From contig NZ_LIPD01000005.1 in NCBI RefSeq assembly GCF_001905545.1, positions 413,267 to 477,266 of the forward strand: DNA of 64,000 nt. Direction: 5' to 3'. Positions 58,620 through 64,000 of the stretch are shown here, piece after piece (position 1 is the stretch's first letter; each line of letters opens with the position of its first letter). The position numbers and the translations under genes were made by a program. The stretch comes from Streptomyces sp. CB02056. Its GTDB lineage: Bacteria > Actinomycetota > Actinomycetes > Streptomycetales > Streptomycetaceae. The notes beneath the pieces were generated by a model. The model worked only from the letters and a program-made list of their open reading frames with translations, had not been told where the DNA came from and did no database searches.

Positions 58620-61340
58620 CTAACGCGCCCGGATCCTGGCGTGTGCCGCCGCGTGCCGGCGCCGCAGTTCGGGCAGTGCGTCCTGGTCGGCGATGTGCAG
58701 CAGGGCATCGAGCGCGGTGACGGCGCCCGCGTCGTAGCCGGTCCGCTCGGCCTCGAGCGCGGCCCGCGCGAGGCAGCGCCGCCCGGCCACGGTGTCGCCG
58801 AGCCCGGCCAGCGCCTCGCCCTGCCAGGTGCGCAGGAGCACCCGCCGGGCGACCGCCTCGTGCTCCGGGCCGAGGCCGAGCGCCACCTCGGCCGCCTCGT
58901 ACGCCTGCCGGTGGCGGCCCGCGCCGAGGTGGATGCGGGCCAGGTGCTGGAGCGCGAGCATCCGGGTGTGTGCGTCGTCGGCCTCGGTGGCGAGCGCGAG
59001 GGCTCGGGTGCAGGCCGTTTCGGCGGCGCCGGGTTCGTCGTCGGGGAGGGCCGCGGCGAGGTTGACCAGGGCGGTGGCCTCGCCGAGTACGTCGCCTGCG
59101 CAGGCCGCGAGTTCGGGTGCGACGCGCAGGTGCCGGACGGCCTCGGCGGTGCGGCCCTCCTCGGCGAGTACCCAGCCGAGCAGGGTCAGGACGCGGGCCT
59201 CCGCATAGGGGTCGGCGCAGGAGCGGGCGTCGGCGAGGGCGGCCTCCAGGGTGGGCGCCCAGTCGGCGAGGACCCGCCAGACGACGAGCGGCCACTGGGT
59301 CACCGCGATCCGCCAGGCCCGCTCGGGCCGGTCCTCGGCGCTGGCCGCGGCAGCGATCAGGGCGAGGTCGTCGCGTTCCGCGGCGAACCAGCCGATCGCC
59401 TCCTCCCGGCTGGTGAAGTCCCGTACTGCGGGCGGCTGTTGAAAGTCATCGGGCTGCACGAAGGCGGGCTCCCCGCCAGGTTCCGCGACCTCGGACGCGG
59501 ACAGCGCGGTCGCCACGCAGTGGTCGTACAGGCGCAGCCGGGCCGCGGCACGGGCGGCCGGGTCGCGGCTCTGGCCACGCGCGTAGAGCCGGACCAGGTC
59601 GTGCAGGACGTAGCGGCCGGGGGCGGTCTCGGTGAGCAGGTGCGCGGCGACCAGGCAGTCGAGGGCGCGGGCCGCGTCCGGCGGGGTCGTGCCGGCGAGC
59701 GCGGCGGCGCTGAACCGGTCGACGTGCGTGCCCGGGTGATGGCCGAGCGCGGTGAACAGCTGCGCCGCGTCGGCGGGGAGGTGGGCGGTGGTGAGCCGCA
59801 GCGCGGAGGCGACGCCGATGTCTTCGGCGGCGAGCAGCTCGAGCCGCTGGCGCTCGTCGGCGAGCCGGTCGGCGAAGGAGGCGAGGCCGAGGGCGGGGAG
59901 TTCCACGAGCCGAGCGGCGGCGACCCGCAGCGCGAGCGGCAGCCCGCCGCACAACTCGGCTGTACGCCGGGCCGCTTGGGGATCGGCGGCGGTGCGGTGC
60001 TCGCCGAGGAGACGGGTGAGCAGGGCCACGCTGTCGTCGGTGGCGAGGACGTCGAGGGCGAGGACGCGGGCGGCGTCGGAGGCGACGAGACCGGCGAGGC
60101 GGGCACGGCTGGTGACGACGGTGACGCAGCCGGGTCCCGTGGGCAGCAGCGGACGCACCTGGGCGGAGGTACGGGCGTTGTCGAGGACGACGAGCAGGCG
60201 CAGTTCGGCGGTGAGCGAGCGGAACAGGGCACCGGCGGCGTCCGCCGACTCGGGCATCCGGCGCGGTGGAACGCCGAGAGCGACGAGGAACTCCCGCAGC
60301 AGCTCGGCCGGTTCGGGGTCCGAGGTGTCGCTGAACCCGCGCAGATCGGCGTAGAGCGTCCCGTCGGGGAAGTCGGAGTGCCGGTCGGCCGCCCAGCGCA
60401 CGGCCAGCGCGGTCTTGCCGACTCCGGCGGGCCCGGTGACCACGACGACCGGCCCGTCAGGTCCGGCCGCGGCCGCGGTCAGCGCGGCGCTCTCGACGGT
60501 GCGGCCGTGGAATCCGCGCGGGGTACGGGGCAGCAGGTTGGGCCGGAACTGCACTGACTCCAGGACGGGTTGGGGCGCATCTGCCCGGACCGCGGGGGCG
60601 CTTTCGGGGCCGAGAGCGACGGTGAAGGCGGCGGTCAGCTCGGCGCCCGGGCGGGCGCCGAGCTGGTCGGCGAGGACCTGGCGGGCGCGGTGGTAGGCGT
60701 CCAGGGCCTCCGAGGAACGCCCCGCGTGGTGCAGCGCCTCGACCAGTCGGGCGGCCAGCGGCTCGCGCAGCGGATGGGCCCCGGTCTCCGGCCGCAACAG
60801 CTGGACAGCGCGCTCGTGTTCGCCGCCCGCGACGTACGTGTCGGCGAGCAGCTCGACCGCGGCGAGCCGCGCCTCGTCCAAGGTGTGCGCGGCGGAGCGC
60901 AGCAGCGGCGACGGGTAGGCGCCGGCCAGCGCGGGGCCCTGCCACAGGGCGAGCGCCTCGGTGAGCAGCGCGGCCCGGTCACCGGGGTCGGTGGCACGGC
61001 GGGCGAGCGCCACCAGGCCGTCGAAGCGGTGGGCGTCGAGCAGCGTCTCCGGCAGTTCCAGGTGGTACGCGGAGCCGCGCGTGCTCAGCTCGACGCCGTA
61101 CGCCGATGCGTCGACGCCCGCCAACAGTGCCCGCAGGCGCGAGACATGGCCCTGGATCACGGTGCGCGCGTGCAGGGGAGGTTCGTCGTCCCACAGCGCC
61201 TCGGTGAGCGTGTCGACCGAGACCGCGACATTGGCCCGCAGCAACAGCATCGCGAGCAGGCTGCGCCGCTTGGCGGGCCCGAGCGGCAACGGCCCGTCGC
61301 TCCCGCTGACCGACACGGGGCCGAGGACCTGGAACTCCAT
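58620..61340 (-). CDS. AfsR-type regulator: SARP-BTAD-NB-ARC-TPR
   Basis: A 906-residue regulator. OmpR-type DNA-binding domain at 1-90 (MEFQVLGPVSVSG, LPLGPAKRRSLLAMLLL); BTAD at ~95-245 (LALWQGPALAGAYPSPLL, AGRSSEALDAYHRARQVL); NB-ARC ATPase at ~270-560 with Walker A VTGPAGVGKTALAV and LVVLDNARTSAQV, GLPLALRVAAARL; C-terminal ~300 residues with TPR-like helices (LALATEADDAHTRMLALQHLA, HRQAYEAAEVALGLG). Acts as a global or cluster-linked activator of antibiotic genes and responds to nucleotides or partners. Start ATG 61340. Its targets are not visible here. Confidence 0.93.
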   Translation of the reverse strand: MEFQVLGPVSVSGSDGPLPLGPAKRRSLLAMLLLRANVAVSVDTLTEALWDDEPPLHARTVIQGHVSRLRALLAGVDASAYGVELSTRGSAYHLELPETLLDAHRFDGLVALARRATDPGDRAALLTEALALWQGPALAGAYPSPLLRSAAHTLDEARLAAVELLADTYVAGGEHERAVQLLRPETGAHPLREPLAARLVEALHHAGRSSEALDAYHRARQVLADQLGARPGAELTAAFTVALGPESAPAVRADAPQPVLESVQFRPNLLPRTPRGFHGRTVESAALTAAAAGPDGPVVVVTGPAGVGKTALAVRWAADRHSDFPDGTLYADLRGFSDTSDPEPAELLREFLVALGVPPRRMPESADAAGALFRSLTAELRLLVVLDNARTSAQVRPLLPTGPGCVTVVTSRARLAGLVASDAARVLALDVLATDDSVALLTRLLGEHRTAADPQAARRTAELCGGLPLALRVAAARLVELPALGLASFADRLADERQRLELLAAEDIGVASALRLTTAHLPADAAQLFTALGHHPGTHVDRFSAAALAGTTPPDAARALDCLVAAHLLTETAPGRYVLHDLVRLYARGQSRDPAARAAARLRLYDHCVATALSASEVAEPGGEPAFVQPDDFQQPPAVRDFTSREEAIGWFAAERDDLALIAAAASAEDRPERAWRIAVTQWPLVVWRVLADWAPTLEAALADARSCADPYAEARVLTLLGWVLAEEGRTAEAVRHLRVAPELAACAGDVLGEATALVNLAAALPDDEPGAAETACTRALALATEADDAHTRMLALQHLARIHLGAGRHRQAYEAAEVALGLGPEHEAVARRVLLRTWQGEALAGLGDTVAGRRCLARAALEAERTGYDAGAVTALDALLHIADQDALPELRRRHAAAHARIRAR

Positions 61341-61818
61341 GGACGGAACCCTATCGTCCGATGGCTACTGGGGATCGGGAGGTCGAACTTCACGGATACC
61401 GCACCGCTCCGTCACCGACCACGTACTCCCACTCGACTGCTCTGCGCCCCGGCCCGCACCCTCGCCGGACACCGACTGCTGCGCGAGCTGCGCCGCCGAC
61501 ACCCCCTGAACGCGGCGGCAGCGCCAGGTGGCACACCGCCGGGGCCCGACGGGGCAGGACTGCTGACCGCGCTGTACTGACGCCGGGCGCTGCGCCTGCT
61601 GCTGCCGGACTTCGCCACCCGGGCCGCGCTGCTCGGCGGGCGCGGGGCCCGGGAGAGCGTCGCCCGCACCGGCGGCGACTACGGCCCGTCCGAGGGGGCC
61701 GGCCGCCCGGTTGGTGGTACCGGGCGGCGGGTGGCGGAGGGACGGCCTCGCCCCGCCCGCCCCGTGCCCCCGAGTCCCCGGGCGGTCCTGTGGAAGCCGA
61801 CCGTGCTGGTCCTGGTGC
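61341..61818. other. gene-free divergent region
   Basis: Nearly 480 bases without a gene that I can name. A rightward open frame (61440-61580, RTLAGHRLLRELRRRHPLN) ends in a stop and resumes in the same frame with RRALRLLLPDFATRAALL, which looks like decayed coding sequence. No repeat or RNA gene found. Confidence 0.4.
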
Positions 61819-63093
61819 TCACCGTCGGGCAGTCCTCGCCCGGCAGGCCTCGCAGGCGTGGACGCCGGTGTCGCCGTAGCGGCGGATCGGTGTCCCGCAG
61901 CCGGCGCACGGGCCGATCTGCCAGGGCTCGCAGCCGTGGGCGAGGGCGGCTTCGCGGCGCTGGGTCTCGGTGGCGTCGAGCCGGCGGTCCTGCCGGGGCA
62001 CCGTGAACAGCCGTTCGGGGACCTCGTCGAAGGTGTGCAGGCCGGTGCCCGCGGAGTTCCCGCGCCGGGGCCGGGGGTCGTTGAAGGTGAAGGTCTCCTC
62101 GCCGTAGCGGCAGGTCGCGTCGAGTTCCTGGCGGGTGTAGGTGATGCCGGCGTCCCCGGCCCCGGGTTCGGCCGGGGAGTCCTCGTCCTCGTCGGGGCCG
62201 AACATGTCGTGCCAGCGGTCCCGATCGACTGCGGGCACCCACATCCGGGAGACGGAGCGCGGGTCGCGCTGGTCGGGGATGCGCATCGGAACGAACTCGC
62301 CGTCCGCGCTGGCGACGACGAGCTGGTCGACCTCGGTGGGCGCCTTCGCGGGCAGGCACAGCGCGGGCAGGAACCACTCGGCGTGGAAGCGCCCGCAGGA
62401 GCTGCCGTTGACCGGGCAGGGCCGCACGCTGCTCGGCAGGCACTTCCACTGCTGCAGGTGCCGCACCCCGGCGCGCACCACCATGGCGAGCGGGGAGGCG
62501 ATCTCCTTCCAGCTGAAGTCGTCGACCCGGGCCCAGGGTGCCCGCTCGACGACGGCGGAGCGGTCGGTGTCGGTCACCCACAGCGGGACGATCCCGTGCT
62601 CGGCGGCCGCGCGGGAGCGGCGGCGGACGGTGTCGGCGGTGATCGGCGAGTACTGGGCCTCCCATCCGATCCGCCGGCCGTCGTCGCCGGTGACGAGGAC
62701 GTCGGTGCGGATCCGGCCGTCGGTCGCGCGGGCTCCGATCTCGGCCCGGTGGCCGTGGCGTTCGGCGGCCCGGGCGATCCGCTCCTTCATCGCCTGGTGC
62801 TTCGCGCTCTCCTCCGGGGTGGGGGTGTGGCGCACCGGCAGGTGGGCGGCCACCCAGACGGTGCGGCCGCCGACCGTCCGGCGGCGGATCGTCATCCACG
62901 GGGACCGGCCGTCCTCCTCGGCCTGGCAGGCGCCGTCGCGGTGGTGCTCCAGGCACTCCAGGAGCTCGCGCTCGCGCCGGTCGATCGGGGTGGTGACCTC
63001 CTCCAGCAGGCCGGGCCGACCCGGATGGCCGAGGTCGGGCATGGTCAGGTTGATCTCGATGCCGTACGCGGTGTGGAAAACTCCGTTCGCCAT
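61819..63093 (-). CDS. CoiA-like PD-(D/E)XK nuclease with C-terminal zinc ribbon
   Basis: A 424-residue protein similar to competence protein CoiA family members. The nuclease core has TDVLVTGDDGRRIGWEAQYS, giving Asp131, Glu145 and Gln147 of the (D)-(E)x(Q) motif. A C-terminal Cys4 module (CAGCGTPIRRYGDTGVHACEAC; Cys pairs CAGC and CEAC) should bind zinc. CoiA promotes uptake or recombination of DNA in competent bacteria; in actinobacteria the role is unknown. Intergenic sequence upstream is AT-rich. Confidence 0.82.
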   Translation of the reverse strand: MANGVFHTAYGIEINLTMPDLGHPGRPGLLEEVTTPIDRRERELLECLEHHRDGACQAEEDGRSPWMTIRRRTVGGRTVWVAAHLPVRHTPTPEESAKHQAMKERIARAAERHGHRAEIGARATDGRIRTDVLVTGDDGRRIGWEAQYSPITADTVRRRSRAAAEHGIVPLWVTDTDRSAVVERAPWARVDDFSWKEIASPLAMVVRAGVRHLQQWKCLPSSVRPCPVNGSSCGRFHAEWFLPALCLPAKAPTEVDQLVVASADGEFVPMRIPDQRDPRSVSRMWVPAVDRDRWHDMFGPDEDEDSPAEPGAGDAGITYTRQELDATCRYGEETFTFNDPRPRRGNSAGTGLHTFDEVPERLFTVPRQDRRLDATETQRREAALAHGCEPWQIGPCAGCGTPIRRYGDTGVHACEACRARTARR

Positions 63094-63222
63094 ATCCGGA
63101 GAATAGAAACAGGAAGCGGCAATTTAAACACCGGTGCGAATGTTTAGAATCGGCGAATAAAAGCCTCGAATAACATCAGTCCCACGGTCAACAGGGTCCG
63201 GCATTCTGTTTGAATTCCACCC
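63094..63222. other. AT-rich region upstream of CoiA-like gene
   Basis: About 120 bases with several A/T runs (AATTTAAACACC, GAATAAAAGCC, CGAATAACATC), unlike the >70% GC surroundings. Probably promoter-rich or acquired DNA; no gene. Confidence 0.5.
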
Positions 63223-63414
63223 GTGCCCGCCGGTCCGACCAGCGGACCTGCGGGCATCCGCGGTACCGCGAAGGGCCTGGGAGAGGACCTGGGCACACCC
63301 GTCCGGAACGCGGCGACCACCGTCCCGGCCTACGTCGGCGACCACCAGGCCGAAGACGTCCTCGCCCGGGTCGCCACCGGCATCGGCATCACGGAGAAAC
63401 CCACCCGGCCCTAG
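63223..63414 (+). CDS. small uncertain ORF
   Basis: A 63-residue open frame from GTG, ending PTRP. Residues 25-60 (PVRNAATTVPAYVGDHQAEDVLARVATGIGI) look protein-like but I do not recognise them; it could be a gene remnant or noncoding. It overlaps the convergent hypothetical gene end by 4 bp. Confidence 0.25.
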   Translation: MPAGPTSGPAGIRGTAKGLGEDLGTPVRNAATTVPAYVGDHQAEDVLARVATGIGITEKPTRP

Positions 63415-64000
63415 CGGGCCAGCGCGGCGGAATCAGCGGCGCGAGGCCGCACAACGGTCGCCTCCGGGCGGTACGGATCGGGCCTCAAGGCGTTTGCCAG
63501 AGGCGACGAGCGCAGGACGTGCCGGTAGCCAGCAGCACCGCCGCCCCGCAGGGACTCCAGATAGAACACCTTCAGGATCACGGCGAGCTCTGCCTCGGTG
63601 ACGTCCACGCTGCGCCGGCTGGAGCCCTCTACGGTCCGCGCCCTGGCGATCGCCGCGCCCAGCAGGTCGGCGTCGACCCCAGGGAGGAGGCCGGCCTTCG
63701 CGTCCTCGCGGACGGCGTGGAGAAGGGGCATGTCGAAGGCACGCACGCTGATCGTGGTGTCCGGCACGCAGTCGTCCACCGGTACGACGGGCTGCTCGGC
63801 TGGACGGTCCCGCAGGGCCCGGTAGCGCAGCAGGTCCTGCCCCAGGCCGGTTACGCGAACCGCCCACGCCGGGCGGGCTTCGCCGACGGCGAGACCGTCG
63901 AGCAGTTCGGGACTCGCGAACTCGCACACCTTCGCTCCGACGAGCCGGCGCACGGTCCCGTGCTCCGCGATCCGGCGCTGTAGGGGCAGCTCCCCGGCCA
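63411..64000 (-). CDS. hypothetical protein, 5' end outside window
   Basis: The minus-strand frame is open from the window edge (AGELPLQRRIAEHGTVRRLV...) to the stop at 63411, so the true start lies beyond 64000. It contains AWAVRVTGLGQDLLRYR, then a Ser/Val-rich region and VDVTEAELAVILKVFYLESL. A winged-helix-like start and this mid-motif recall actinobacterial DUF6417-type proteins, from memory only. Function unknown. Confidence 0.6.
   Translation of the reverse strand, partial: AGELPLQRRIAEHGTVRRLVGAKVCEFASPELLDGLAVGEARPAWAVRVTGLGQDLLRYRALRDRPAEQPVVPVDDCVPDTTISVRAFDMPLLHAVREDAKAGLLPGVDADLLGAAIARARTVEGSSRRSVDVTEAELAVILKVFYLESLRGGGAAGYRHVLRSSPLANALRPDPYRPEATVVRPRAADSAALAR

Noticed and set aside
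63124..63345. Minus-strand frame of 73 codons upstream of the CoiA-like gene
   Set aside because: No recognisable domain, no ribosome-binding site, and it lies across the AT-rich promoter region.

Overview
The window is high-GC actinobacterial chromosome, most like Streptomyces or Kitasatospora. Codon third positions are nearly all G or C. Gamma-butyrolactone (GBL) receptor-like repressors, SARP/AfsR regulators, cytochrome P450s with a terpene cyclase, and many secreted hydrolases all fit that family. There are no rRNA or tRNA genes, no IS elements and no CRISPR array that I can see. The genes are mostly accessory rather than housekeeping.

Layout. 0-5 kb: the 3' part of a multidomain RNA-repair-like protein, a transglutaminase-like protein, an ArsR/S41 peptidase divergent pair and a DUF1963-type protein. 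5.3-7.3 kb: an ArsR-type regulator with a strong palindromic operator and an MFS exporter. 7.4-11.1 kb: a compact leftward terpenoid cluster (P450, class I terpene synthase, P450). 11.3-15.6 kb: an SDR remnant, a PLP decarboxylase, DinB-like and PPOX-like enzymes and a PrmC-like methyltransferase. 16-19.3 kb: a large secreted lectin-like/DUF11 surface protein. 19.5-23.5 kb: a GBL-type regulatory island (two receptor-like TetR proteins, a SARP, four ARE-like sites) next to a glycosyltransferase broken by an amber codon. 23.5-28.2 kb: a small toxin-antitoxin-like pair and a very long SF1 helicase with a coiled-coil insert. 28.4-36.7 kb: secreted or membrane proteins, then a beta-propeller-like protein and a predicted edema-factor/ExoY-like nucleotidyl cyclase. 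36.8-38.8 kb: an AbiEii-type nucleotidyltransferase translationally coupled to an unrecognised partner. 39-41.6 kb: RidA, NlpC/P60, MarR and a glyoxalase-like protein. 41.8-43.3 kb: an editing-domain-less threonyl-tRNA synthetase with a Thr-codon leader peptide and attenuator. 43.3-49.7 kb: LRR/GNAT pair, two paralogous secreted serine hydrolases, a small secreted peptide, an XRE regulator and AhpD. 49.8-57.6 kb: pirin, then a stretch with several decayed genes and an acyl-CoA catabolic operon. 57.8-61.3 kb: a DUF4232 lipoprotein and an AfsR-type regulator. 61.8-64 kb: a CoiA-like nuclease and a partial hypothetical protein.

The items most worth following up are: (1) the thrS attenuator, with a 17-residue leader carrying three consecutive Thr codons, a protector stem, an alternative antiterminator and a perfect terminator hairpin; (2) the cyclase-like toxin, whose Arg/Lys/Lys spacing and Asp-x-Asp motif match anthrax edema factor and whose N terminus resembles contractile-injection-system cargo; (3) the AbiEii-like pair; and (4) the GBL/SARP island. 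Decay is frequent: an amber codon in a GT2 gene, an internal deletion in a GT4 gene, a frame-broken acyl-CoA dehydrogenase and a sensor-kinase/hypothetical chimera.
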